Positions 43,862 through 52,659 of a DNA stretch of 64,000 bases are shown here, piece by piece. The stretch is taken from assembly GCA_963846585.1 (NCBI GenBank), contig CAWJWO010000015.1, forward strand, positions 248,001 to 312,000, written 5' to 3'. The stretch comes from JAAUTT01 sp963846585 (GTDB lineage Bacteria; Bacteroidota; Bacteroidia; Bacteroidales; JAAUTT01). The translations under genes and the position numbers were made by a program. Under the pieces are notes generated by a model. The model saw only the letters and a list, made by a program, of their open reading frames with translations. It was not told the DNA's origin and searched no databases. Numbering within the stretch: position 1 is the first letter of the stretch; each line of letters begins with the position of its first letter.

Positions 43862-45346
43862 CTAACTAATATCCCTGAATACTTTTCTGAAATGATATCC
43901 ATAAATACTATACGTAACTGCCAACACAAATGATCCGGGTTTTCTTGTCAAACTCCAAAACAAGAGTTTCCAGTAATATTGACGATTTTTCATTATTATA
44001 CCTAATACAAATACTGATTTAAAAAATGCTATTAACTCATTAAAATTAAAATATTTCTGTGATTTGTAAGGAGGTTTATAGCTTTTTAAAAAGAGTTTAA
44101 CTCTCGTATAATACGATTTACTCGAATAAATTTCGTGGATAATTTTTTGGTATCCTTTTAGTAATTGATCTTTGTCCATGACAGGTACAAAATTCATTGA
44201 GTAATCAGTATTGTCACCGGAAGATTTGTCAAGAATTCTGCCTTCCTTTTTTAATCGCATGTATAATTTTGAAAGCCTCGGCGCATTAAGTAACCCAACC
44301 ATTGCTGAAATAATACCGCTCTTTTGAATAAAGTCAATCTGACGCTGAAAAATATTTGGCGGATCGTTGTCAAAACCAACAATAAAGCCGGCTGTAACTT
44401 CCATTCCAAACTTTTGAATAGTATTTACGCAATCTATAAGATCACGGTTATTATTTTGAAGTTTATTGCACTCTGTTAGGCAAAGCTCTTCAGGTGTTTC
44501 TATACCAACAAAAACTTTATTAAAACCGGCTGATACCATCATTTCCATTAATTCATTATCGTCCGACAGATTTATTGAAGCTTCCGTGGTAAAAACAAAC
44601 GGGTAATTGTTCGATTTCATCCAATGAATTATTTTTGGAAGAATCTCAGTTTTCAATTTATGTTTATGGCCAATAAAATTATCATCCACGAAAAACACAC
44701 TGCCTTTCCACCCGATATTTAAAAGACAGTTAAGTTCGGAAATTAATTGATCAGCAGTTTTTGTACGAACTTTGTGCCCAAATAATGCAGTAATATCACA
44801 AAATTCACAGTCAAACGGACATCCTCTTGAATACTGGATAGCAACCGATGCATATTTGTTAAGTTTTAACAGTGAATATTCAGGTATTGGTGTATTTGTT
44901 ATTTCTGCAAATTGATCTGATTCATAAATTCTTTTTGGAACTCCATTTTTTAAATCTTCTAAAAACAATGGCAGGGTAAGTTCTGCCTCATTAAGAATTA
45001 AATGATCAATTTCAGGATATTGTTCAAATTCTTCAGTAAATAATGGGCCACCAGCCACAATTCGTGTATGATGCTGCTTACATCTGTTTATAATTTGTTT
45101 TACAGATTTACTTTGGACTGACATCGCACTAATAAAGATAAAATCAGCCCAACGTATATCCTTATCCTTCAATTCTGCAACATTAAGATCTGTAAGTTTC
45201 CTTTCCCATTCTTCAGGGAGTAAAGATGCTATTGTCACCAAACCTAAAGGTATAATTGCTGCTTCTTTTGAAATAAACTTCAGGGCATGCTTAAAGCTCC
45301 AATAGGTATCGGGGTATTTTGGGTATACTAATAAGACTTTCATCAT
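43862..45346 (-). CDS. B12-binding radical SAM protein (DUF4070 type)
   Basis: About 494 residues from Met at 45346 (MMKVLLVYPKYPDTYW). A cobalamin-binding-like N-terminal domain (residues ~1-140: AIIPLGLVTIASLLPEEWER; ADFIFISAMSVQSKSVKQII) precedes the radical SAM core with SRGCPFDCEFCDI (CX3CX2C for the 4Fe-4S cluster), VFFVDDNFIGHK and FTTEASINLSDD. A C-terminal DUF4070-like region has YRV-type helices. Relatives include the hopanoid C-2 methylase HpnP and other methylases. The substrate is not evident. Confidence 0.88.
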   Translation of the reverse strand: MMKVLLVYPKYPDTYWSFKHALKFISKEAAIIPLGLVTIASLLPEEWERKLTDLNVAELKDKDIRWADFIFISAMSVQSKSVKQIINRCKQHHTRIVAGGPLFTEEFEQYPEIDHLILNEAELTLPLFLEDLKNGVPKRIYESDQFAEITNTPIPEYSLLKLNKYASVAIQYSRGCPFDCEFCDITALFGHKVRTKTADQLISELNCLLNIGWKGSVFFVDDNFIGHKHKLKTEILPKIIHWMKSNNYPFVFTTEASINLSDDNELMEMMVSAGFNKVFVGIETPEELCLTECNKLQNNNRDLIDCVNTIQKFGMEVTAGFIVGFDNDPPNIFQRQIDFIQKSGIISAMVGLLNAPRLSKLYMRLKKEGRILDKSSGDNTDYSMNFVPVMDKDQLLKGYQKIIHEIYSSKSYYTRVKLFLKSYKPPYKSQKYFNFNELIAFFKSVFVLGIIMKNRQYYWKLLFWSLTRKPGSFVLAVTYSIYGYHFRKVFRDIS

Positions 45347-45595
45347 TAATAATTTTTGTAAAATTATTCCCAATATAAGTCTAGATCAAATAAAAGGGAT
45401 TAATGCTTTTATTTTAGGGCTTAAAAATATATTTAGTGGCGAAACAAATTAATCTTTAATTACTAATTAACTATTTTATAACATTATTGTCCGATATATG
45501 TTTAAATTCCATATTTAATTTTCAAAAATGCTTGATAATCAATAACAGTATATAATTGTTTTGCTTTTTTTTAAAAGTAAGCCTCTTTCAAAACA

Positions 45596-45665
45596 GGTGG
45601 CTTCGACAGGCTCAGCCACAGGAAACTAATCATGTTGCCCGGTGGCTGAGCCTGTCGAAGCCACC
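45596..45665. repeat. perfect 24-bp inverted repeat in a 369-bp gene-free gap
   Basis: GGTGGCTTCGACAGGCTCAG plus CCAC (45596-45619) and its exact inverse (45642-45665), around a 22-bp loop. GC content is much higher than the surroundings. It lies between two same-direction genes (45374-45742). The rest of the gap is A/T-rich with no gene. Confidence 0.85.
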
Positions 45666-45742
45666 GAATTGGAATAAAGCATTGCAGAAAATCCTTTCTA
45701 TTTTTTTTATCGGACAATAGTGATTTTATAATCCAAACTCTG

Positions 45743-46936
45743 TTATACTTCGAGGTTTATGTCATGTTGTTCATGATAAGGTAGTCCAAACTTATTTAAA
45801 GCTTCCATAAACGGGTCGGGGTCGAATTCTTCTACATTATAAACGCCTGGCCTTTTCCAGGTACCTTTTATAAACATCATGGCCCCAATCATAGCAGGAA
45901 CCCCGGTAGTGTAACTTACCGCCTGTGTGCCTGTCTCTTTATAGGCTGCTTCATGGCTGCTATTGTTATAAACATAATAAGTTTTTTCCTTGCCATTTTT
46001 TAATCCTCTTATACGGCAACCAATGGAGGTGAATCCTTTATAATTTACGCCCAGGTCAACAGGATTAGGTAAAACGGCTTTTAAAAACTGAATCGGGATT
46101 ATTTCGACACCATTATATAACACAGGGTCAATCCTTGCCATACCAATATTTTGTATCACCCTTAAATGAGTTAAATATTCCTGGCCAAATGTCATCCAGA
46201 ATCGTGCTCTCATTAGCGAAGGATAATGTTTAACCAGCGATTCAAGCTCTTCGTGATAAATCAGGTACGATTCTTTTGGCCCTATTTCAGGGTAATTCAG
46301 AGGTTGATGAATTTCATGCGGTTCTGTTTCAATCCAATGCCCGTTTTCCCAATATTTACCTTTTTGTGTAACCTCACGGATATTTATTTCAGGGTTAAAG
46401 TTAGTGGCAAAAGCCTTGCCATGATTGCCGGCATTACAATCTACAATATCCAGATATTTAATTTCATCAAAATGATGTTTGGCTGCAAAAGCCGTGTAAA
46501 CGCCAGATACTCCGGGATCGAACCCACATCCAAGTATGGCTGTTATTCCGGCAGCTTTAAAACGTTCATGATAAGCCCATTGCCATTTGTATTCGAATTT
46601 AGCTTCGTCTTTAGGTTCGTAATTTGCCGTATCAAGATAACTTACTTTTGTTTCCAGACAGGCATCCATAATCGAAAGGTCCTGATATGGCAAGGCAACA
46701 TTAACAACTATTTCAGGCTTAAATTTATTTATAAGGGTTACCAGTTCGTTTACATTATCTGCATCAACATAAGCTGTTTTTATTCGGTTATTGCCAATAG
46801 TTCCTGCAATCTTATCGCATGAAGATTTTGTCCGGCTGGCAAGCAAAATATCAGTAAAAATATCAGTATTCTGTGCAATTTTATGAACTACTACGGTACC
46901 TACACCTCCTGCTCCTATTATTAAGACCTTTCCCAT
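45743..46936 (-). CDS. saccharopine-dehydrogenase-like enzyme, probable carboxynorspermidine/carboxyspermidine dehydrogenase
   Basis: A 397-residue NAD(P)-binding enzyme: Rossmann GAGGVGTVVVHKIAQN at residues 7-22, then VNVALPYQDLSIMDACLETK, YLDTANYEPKDEAKFEYKWQ, GCGFDPGVSGVYTAFAAKHH and CNAGNHGKAFATNFNPEINI. These are marks of the Lys9-like group that reduces the Schiff base of aspartate semialdehyde and putrescine/diaminopropane. It would use the putrescine made by aguAB; the decarboxylase partner is not in this window. Heptads (TTAGTTG) begin 3 bp before its ATG. Confidence 0.85.
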   Translation of the reverse strand: MGKVLIIGAGGVGTVVVHKIAQNTDIFTDILLASRTKSSCDKIAGTIGNNRIKTAYVDADNVNELVTLINKFKPEIVVNVALPYQDLSIMDACLETKVSYLDTANYEPKDEAKFEYKWQWAYHERFKAAGITAILGCGFDPGVSGVYTAFAAKHHFDEIKYLDIVDCNAGNHGKAFATNFNPEINIREVTQKGKYWENGHWIETEPHEIHQPLNYPEIGPKESYLIYHEELESLVKHYPSLMRARFWMTFGQEYLTHLRVIQNIGMARIDPVLYNGVEIIPIQFLKAVLPNPVDLGVNYKGFTSIGCRIRGLKNGKEKTYYVYNNSSHEAAYKETGTQAVSYTTGVPAMIGAMMFIKGTWKRPGVYNVEEFDPDPFMEALNKFGLPYHEQHDINLEV

Positions 46937-46939
46937 AAA

Positions 46940-46964
46940 TTAGTTGTTAGTTGTTAGTTGTTAG
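46940..46964. repeat. (TAGTTGT) heptad tract before a start codon
   Basis: About 3.5 units of the TTAGTTG heptad, lying 3 bp upstream of the ATG (46936, minus strand) of the carboxyspermidine-type dehydrogenase. Confidence 0.8.
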
Positions 46965-47077
46965 GGTACAGAATGTCCCATATTACCACTTTCCTACTTT
47001 TTACTTCTCTACTTATTTCACAAATAAACAAAAAAAATCCGAATAGGGATAAATCCTTTGCAAAACTTAATATTATC

Positions 47078-48022
47078 TTAACCTTTAAAATATTTTCCCT
47101 GCCAGCTGTCTTTTTCTTCCAGGCGCTTTTCAAACAAATTCAGCAAATGGTTTGTACGGAGTAATCCCCAGCCCGGACCTTCAAGAAAACGTGGCGGTAC
47201 TTCAGCAGTGAACCTCTCAATTACAAAAGCAGGATTTAACCTTTCCAAAAATAAAATAAAAAACTCTATATATTCATCCATTGCAAAAAGCTTAAAATGA
47301 TCAGGGTTCTTTCTGTATTGTTCAGCCATTTCAGTATTTTTAACTATCTGTAACTGATGAAATTTGACATTGTTTAAAGGTAAACGGTTAATCTTATTTA
47401 CCTGATCCAGCATTTCTTCACGGGTTTCCCCCGGAAGGCCAAATATGAAATGTGCTCCTGTTTTAATCCCTTTAGCAACAGTATTCCGGATGGCTTCAAC
47501 ACTGTCCTCAAAAGTATGTCCGCGGTTAATTTGTTTAAGAACACGATTATTACATGTTTCAATACCATATTCAATCATAATATAGTATTTGTTGGATAAT
47601 TCTTTTAAATAATCCAGTTTTTCTTCGTCAACACAATCAGGCCTGGTTCCAATAACCAGTCCTATTATACCTGGTACTGAAAGAGCTTCTTTAAATAATT
47701 CCTTAAGTTTTCCAGTTGGTGCATAAGTGTTGGAATAGGCCTGAAAGTAGGCTAAAAATTTAGTTGCATGCCGGTACCTGTTTGCATGAAATTCAATTCC
47801 GTCTTCAATTTGTTTTGTAACTCCCTTTTGTGGCAAACAATAAGACGGGTTAAATGCATTATTATTACAATATGTGCATCCGCCGGTTCCTAAAGTCCCG
47901 TCACGGTTAGGGCATGTAAACCCGGCATCAATGGATACTTTCTGTACACGATTTCCAAATTCTTTACGAAAAAATTCAGTATAACTGTTAAACCGACGGT
48001 GATGGCCCCATAAGTATTCCAT
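47078..48022 (-). CDS. TIGR01212-family radical SAM protein (YhcC-like)
   Basis: About 314 residues from Met at 48022 (MEYLWGHHRRFNSYTEFFRK). An upstream in-frame TTG would translate intergenic sequence. The radical SAM cluster motif is DAGFTCPNRDGTLGTGGCTY-C; then FLAYFQAYSNTYAP, IGTRPDCVDEEKL, EYGIETCNNRVLKQINRGHT and HFIFGLPGETREEMLDQVNK. This is the elongator-like YhcC family. E. coli YhcC is conserved but its substrate is unknown. Confidence 0.9.
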   Translation of the reverse strand: MEYLWGHHRRFNSYTEFFRKEFGNRVQKVSIDAGFTCPNRDGTLGTGGCTYCNNNAFNPSYCLPQKGVTKQIEDGIEFHANRYRHATKFLAYFQAYSNTYAPTGKLKELFKEALSVPGIIGLVIGTRPDCVDEEKLDYLKELSNKYYIMIEYGIETCNNRVLKQINRGHTFEDSVEAIRNTVAKGIKTGAHFIFGLPGETREEMLDQVNKINRLPLNNVKFHQLQIVKNTEMAEQYRKNPDHFKLFAMDEYIEFFILFLERLNPAFVIERFTAEVPPRFLEGPGWGLLRTNHLLNLFEKRLEEKDSWQGKYFKG

Positions 48023-48263
48023 TTCAAAATAATATTGTTCTTGACTATTAGTACCACTATACAACAATATAGTTGTTAGTTGTTAGCATATTTTGTTTAT
48101 AAAGTTTATAAAAAGTTTATACGGTTTATTAAATTTTTATTAACAAAAATTTCCAATAATATAATTATATAAACATTATAAACCTTATAAATCTCATAAA
48201 CCCAATTTCTAATCAGTAATCAGTATTCTGTCATCATTTTCAAATTTTCAAATTAGCACATTT

Positions 48264-51200
48264 TCAAATTAATTCTACCGGTACCACAATATCTAATGTT
48301 ACATACCAAACAAACCCTTCAATATCCTCATAATTCATTTGCCGGAGATATTTCATATAATTTCTGACTTGCTTTTTATGAGAATCATTTTCAACTCTGC
48401 CAAATTTATAATCGATAACAACGGCTTTGTTTTTCTTAATTAAAACACGGTCGGGACGCAACGTTGATCCGTCTTCCAAAAGAATACAAGCCTCGGTATA
48501 AATATCCCATTCTGCAGTGAACCAGGGCTGAATCATTTTTTTCTTTAATAAATTATTTATTGATGTATTTAGTTCCAAAACATCCGATTCAGATATTTTT
48601 CCTTCAAACTGCATAGCAAGTAATGCATTATCAACATCATCCGGCGACTTTATTCTTTGAAAAATTTCATGCATCACCTTACCTGAATTTATTTTTGTGG
48701 CAAGTAAAGTATCATCCTCAATCAGATAATCATCCGCCTGTATAACCTGCATTGCAGTTGAAGTTATGTCATGTGCAATATATTGGATCTGTTCAAGGGA
48801 AATATTTTCGTTTGATTGTGGATAATCAACTGGCTTTGTGTTAAGAGTTCCGTACAAAAAAGTATTTGTAGCTTCGTTAAGGTAATCAGATAAATTAATT
48901 ACCGGAAAATCTTTATCCTTAGAATTAACAGATGCGTCTTTAACTGATAGTGTAATGAGGCTGCCAATATTATTATTTACTGATTCTTTGGCAAATTCCG
49001 GTACAAAAACATACAGGCCATCAATTGCCCGTGTAAAAGCAACATATAAAAGGTTTAAATTATCAATATAAGCAAGAGCTTTTTCCCTAAAATAATCCTT
49101 GTAAAATATAGTATTTTGTAATCCTTTTGAAATATTAACCGGAATTAATTCTAATTCATTAAATGGTTTTAACTGGGGACTGCACCACAAAATATCAGTG
49201 TTAAAACCTGATTTCATAATTGTCCAGTCTGCAAATGGAATAATAACTATTTTAAATTCCAGTCCTTTGGCAGTGTGGAAAGTCATTAAACGGATGGCAT
49301 CCTGGTTTTGAGGCATGTTAATTACAATTTTATCATAGTTTTCGTTCCACCATTGCAGGAAAGAATTAATATCTACAGGGCTCTTACGCGAATATTCCTG
49401 CAACATATCCTGAAAGGCCAGAATAAATGGCAACTCTCCTTTAAGTTCTGACAACCGGAAGTGTTGAATTATTTTGTTTGAAAGTTCAAAGACAGAATAT
49501 TTTCTAAGATTTTTTAATTTAAAAAATTCATCTATCTCTTTTATATTAAAATCAATTCCACTTACACTGAAACAATCGTGCAGATCCTTGTTTATATATT
49601 CACTATTAATATACCTTGAATATTCGTAAAATAAAAATTTCCTGTTGAGACGATCATCTGGTTGTGTAATGTACTTATATACAGAAATAATCCATTTAAC
49701 TACTTCTGAATTTTTTAATAATAAGGAATCGTTCGAAATTACATCATAGCGGTACTGTTTTTGATATTTCTGATATTGTAAAAGATATTCCGACACCTTA
49801 TTCCCTTCATTTCTTGTGCGGACCAATATGGCTATATCACTTAAGCGAAAGCCATTATCCTGGAGTTGTTCAATTATTAATGACAGCCTTTTTAAAGCCT
49901 GATCATGAAAACTAAGGCCATTATCATTGTCCTTAGGCAAAAATTCAATCTTTACCAGGCCGTCAACTTTATTTTTACTGATGGGTACTAGCTGACTAAA
50001 ATTATTATATGCATCAGATAGTAATTTTTCAAAATCTGTAGTATTTATGTCTTCAGGAGTTTCAGTTACTGATCTGAATTCGTTTAATAAAATATTTACC
50101 GCATTATTAAAAAATGTATTATTAAAGCTAACTATCCGATAGCAACTTCTCCAATTATAATCTAAAGGTTTTTCCTCTATATCAAATGGGCTGAGATCAG
50201 AAAAAATTTTATTGGAAAGAATTGTCCAGTCACTGTTACGCCAGCGATATATTGATTGCTTAACATCACCCACAACCCAATTTGAATAACCTTCAGAAAG
50301 GCTATTTAACATAAGTGGTTTGAAGTTTAGCCATTGTAATTTTGAAGTATCCTGAAACTCATCAATCATGAAATGCCTGATAAAACTACCCGTGCGTTCA
50401 TATACGAAAGGAGTATCAGAATCTCCAAGAAGTTTGTTAAGTAACCTTGCTGCATCGGAAATCATAAAAATATTTTTTTCAGAAGCATAATTCCGGATAT
50501 TTCTAAGCAAATCCGAAACCACACCTAACATATAAATATTTTTTTGCACTTCGATTGCCGACTGGTAAATTGGATAATCAGTATGTGACAAATCAATAAT
50601 ATCTCCTAATATCTGATTTAGCCCATCATTATAGGCTTTCTGAATATCCTTATTTTTTAATGTATTTGTACCTAACCATTGATCGGGGTTATTAAAATGA
50701 TTATAAATAGTTTTTGAAATTTCCCAACCATTATACTTTTCCCCTAATGAAATATTTTCAAAGAATTTACCTATCGACCGGGATTTACCTTTAAAATCAT
50801 CATTTACCAGATTATACTTATATATCAAGCCTAAAGCATCTTTCCCTTTTCGGCGCAGTTCAGTTTCAAAATTAGTCGTAATATCCTGTAATGATATAAC
50901 AAAACCATCAAGAAAATCTTTATCAGTCATTTTTTCAATAAGGTTACTGCCTAATTCACTAAATTTTTCCTTAAACACTTCTTTGCCTAAAAATTCAATA
51001 TCACGATTAACATTCCAATTGGCACCTTCAAGGATGCGGACTTCAGCAAAACGGACCAGCCAATCTTTCAATGCCGGATTTGAGTCGAGTTCATAAATCA
51101 TCTGATCAATTGCCACGTTAAGAATTTTATCCTGATCGGTTTCAATATCGAAACCCTTATAAAATCCTGCTTCACGGGCGAATACCCTTAATATGCGTTG

Positions 51201-51533
51201 AAAAAAACTATCTATTGTGAGTATTGTAAAATGTGAGTAATCGTGAATAATCTTTGATAGAATGTATGATGCCCTGGATTGAACAGCTTGTTCTGTCAAA
51301 TTATAGTCTGCCATTAATCCCGGGGCGTAATCTGATTTTAAACCTTTTGATAAATTATTAAGTTCGGCCAGAATACGACCTTTCATTTCTGCCGTTGCTT
51401 TATTGGTAAAAGTAACACCGAGAATCCGCCGATAGTTATCGGCATCTGAAAATAACAGTTTGATATATTCCCTGATTATAGCAAATGTTTTTCCCGAACC
51501 CGCTGATGCTCTGTATATGGTTAATCCCGACAA
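48264..51533 (-). CDS. UvrD/RecB-like helicase-nuclease (AddA-type)
   Basis: A 1089-residue SF1A helicase with C-terminal nuclease. It starts at TTG (51533) because no ATG precedes the Walker A motif YRASAGSGKTFAIIREYIKL. Others: GVTFTNKATAEMKGRI, MIDEFQDTSKLQWL (Walker B), YNWRSCYRIV, RLMTFHTAKGLEFKIVII and LNLLYVAFTRAIDGLYV. The C-terminal PD-(D/E)XK nuclease is at RPDRVLIKKNKAVVIDYKFG. It resects double-strand breaks for recombination. AddB is not adjacent in this window. Confidence 0.92.
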   Translation of the reverse strand: MSGLTIYRASAGSGKTFAIIREYIKLLFSDADNYRRILGVTFTNKATAEMKGRILAELNNLSKGLKSDYAPGLMADYNLTEQAVQSRASYILSKIIHDYSHFTILTIDSFFQRILRVFAREAGFYKGFDIETDQDKILNVAIDQMIYELDSNPALKDWLVRFAEVRILEGANWNVNRDIEFLGKEVFKEKFSELGSNLIEKMTDKDFLDGFVISLQDITTNFETELRRKGKDALGLIYKYNLVNDDFKGKSRSIGKFFENISLGEKYNGWEISKTIYNHFNNPDQWLGTNTLKNKDIQKAYNDGLNQILGDIIDLSHTDYPIYQSAIEVQKNIYMLGVVSDLLRNIRNYASEKNIFMISDAARLLNKLLGDSDTPFVYERTGSFIRHFMIDEFQDTSKLQWLNFKPLMLNSLSEGYSNWVVGDVKQSIYRWRNSDWTILSNKIFSDLSPFDIEEKPLDYNWRSCYRIVSFNNTFFNNAVNILLNEFRSVTETPEDINTTDFEKLLSDAYNNFSQLVPISKNKVDGLVKIEFLPKDNDNGLSFHDQALKRLSLIIEQLQDNGFRLSDIAILVRTRNEGNKVSEYLLQYQKYQKQYRYDVISNDSLLLKNSEVVKWIISVYKYITQPDDRLNRKFLFYEYSRYINSEYINKDLHDCFSVSGIDFNIKEIDEFFKLKNLRKYSVFELSNKIIQHFRLSELKGELPFILAFQDMLQEYSRKSPVDINSFLQWWNENYDKIVINMPQNQDAIRLMTFHTAKGLEFKIVIIPFADWTIMKSGFNTDILWCSPQLKPFNELELIPVNISKGLQNTIFYKDYFREKALAYIDNLNLLYVAFTRAIDGLYVFVPEFAKESVNNNIGSLITLSVKDASVNSKDKDFPVINLSDYLNEATNTFLYGTLNTKPVDYPQSNENISLEQIQYIAHDITSTAMQVIQADDYLIEDDTLLATKINSGKVMHEIFQRIKSPDDVDNALLAMQFEGKISESDVLELNTSINNLLKKKMIQPWFTAEWDIYTEACILLEDGSTLRPDRVLIKKNKAVVIDYKFGRVENDSHKKQVRNYMKYLRQMNYEDIEGFVWYVTLDIVVPVELI

Positions 51534-51612
51534 TTTATTTTTTTTAGTAAAGTTAGTTATATAAACTTGATTTTTATTTTTTCACATTATACTCAATAGT
51601 AGTAAAAAAAAT

Positions 51613-51620
51613 TATCTTTG
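51613..51620 (+). promoter_or_regulatory. -7 element (TATCTTTG) before mazG
   Basis: A TAnnTTTG match 53 bp before the ATG at 51674, in the divergent region with the helicase gene. Confidence 0.4.
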
Positions 51621-51673
51621 TTTAAACACCTATTAATCCTATTTATCCTATTAATCCTGATAAATCCTGATCC

Positions 51674-52450
51674 ATGGAAGAAAAATTAAAAGCATTTGAA
51701 CGGTTAATAAACATAATGGACGAACTAAGGGAAAAATGCCCGTGGGACCGGAAACAGACGATTGAAAGCCTGCGTCAGCTTACAATAGAAGAGACATATG
51801 AATTGGCCGAAGCTATTGCAGAAAATAATATTACCGATATTAAGAAAGAATTGGGAGATATTTTGCTACACATAGTATTTTATTCCAGGATAGCTTCTGA
51901 AAACAAGGATTTCGATATTACAGATGTGATAAACTCTTTGTGCGATAAGCTTATATTCCGTCATCCGCATGTATTTGGCGAAATAAAGGTTAAGGATGAC
52001 AAGGAGGTAAAAAATAACTGGGAAAGCTTGAAAATTAAAGAAGGTAACCGCTCTGTCCTGGCAGGTGTCCCCAAATCCTTGCCACCATTGGCAAAAGCAT
52101 TACGTATCCAGGATAAAGTCCGCTCTGTCGGTTTTGATTGGGATGAACCCAGGCAAATATGGGACAAAGTGAAAGAAGAAATTTCCGAACTTCAGACTGA
52201 AATTGACTATCAGGATAAGGCGAAGATGGAGTCGGAATTTGGCGATGTACTTTTTTCTCTTGTAAATGCTGCAAGGCTTTATGATATCGATCCGGAAATG
52301 GCCCTGGAACGGACAAACAATAAATTTATTAAACGTTTTAATTATCTTGAAGAACAAACCATTAAAAAAGGAAAGTCACTTCAGGAAATGACCCTCGACG
52401 AGATGAATGTATTCTGGGAAAAAGCGAAAACTATTGATGAGTCTTTGTAA
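51674..52450 (+). CDS. mazG: MazG nucleoside triphosphate pyrophosphohydrolase
   Basis: A 258-residue protein with two MazG domains. In the first, LREKCPWDRKQTIESLRQLT, EETYELAEAIAEN and KKELGDILLHIVFYSRIA carry the E-E-x-x-E/E-x-x-D Mg-binding set. The second has KVRSVGFDWDEPRQIWDKVK, EISELQTEID and ESEFGDVLFSLVNAARL. It hydrolyses NTPs/dNTPs to monophosphates, sanitising the nucleotide pool or modulating ppGpp. The Tn3-family transposon inserted 165 bp downstream of its stop. Confidence 0.95.
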   Translation: MEEKLKAFERLINIMDELREKCPWDRKQTIESLRQLTIEETYELAEAIAENNITDIKKELGDILLHIVFYSRIASENKDFDITDVINSLCDKLIFRHPHVFGEIKVKDDKEVKNNWESLKIKEGNRSVLAGVPKSLPPLAKALRIQDKVRSVGFDWDEPRQIWDKVKEEISELQTEIDYQDKAKMESEFGDVLFSLVNAARLYDIDPEMALERTNNKFIKRFNYLEEQTIKKGKSLQEMTLDEMNVFWEKAKTIDESL

Positions 52451-52526
52451 GATTTATTAATAATAGAACCAAGAGCCAAGAGCCAGGAACCAGGACAAAA
52501 GATGAAAGATGAAAGATATTTTTTTT

Positions 52527-52573
52527 AGATTTCTCGCTTCGCTCGAAGACATATCGAGCAAAGCGAGAAATCT
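52527..52573. repeat. 20-bp inverted repeat, likely mazG terminator
   Basis: AGATTTCTCGCTTCGCTCGA (52527-52546) and its near-inverse (52554-52573, one mismatch), preceded by a T-run. Heptads (CCAAGAG, GATGAAA) fill 52470-52522 just before it. Confidence 0.6.
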
Positions 52574-52615
52574 CTTTACACAAATAAAATTATCATCCTT
52601 ATATAAAATATTGCC

Positions 52616-52620
52616 AATTA
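52616..52620. other. left target-site duplication (AATTA) of the Tn3-family transposon
   Basis: AATTA directly outside the left terminal repeat, matched by AATTA at 63126-63130 directly outside the right one. Five bases is the expected length for Tn3-family insertion. Confidence 0.9.
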
Positions 52621-52659
52621 GGCTATTTTTGCCCAACGCTACAAAAATGTAAAGTTAGC
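52621..52659 (+). repeat. left 39-bp terminal inverted repeat
   Basis: Begins GGCTATTTTTGCCCAACGCT and is identical over 39 bp to the reverse complement of 63087-63125. The stop codon of tnpA (52655-52657) lies within it. It does not start with the canonical GGGG of Tn3 itself. Confidence 0.95.

Noticed and set aside
46226..46822. 198-residue plus-strand frame
   Set aside because: It is antisense to the carboxyspermidine-type dehydrogenase, with a Cys/Phe/Ile-rich composition typical of shadow frames.
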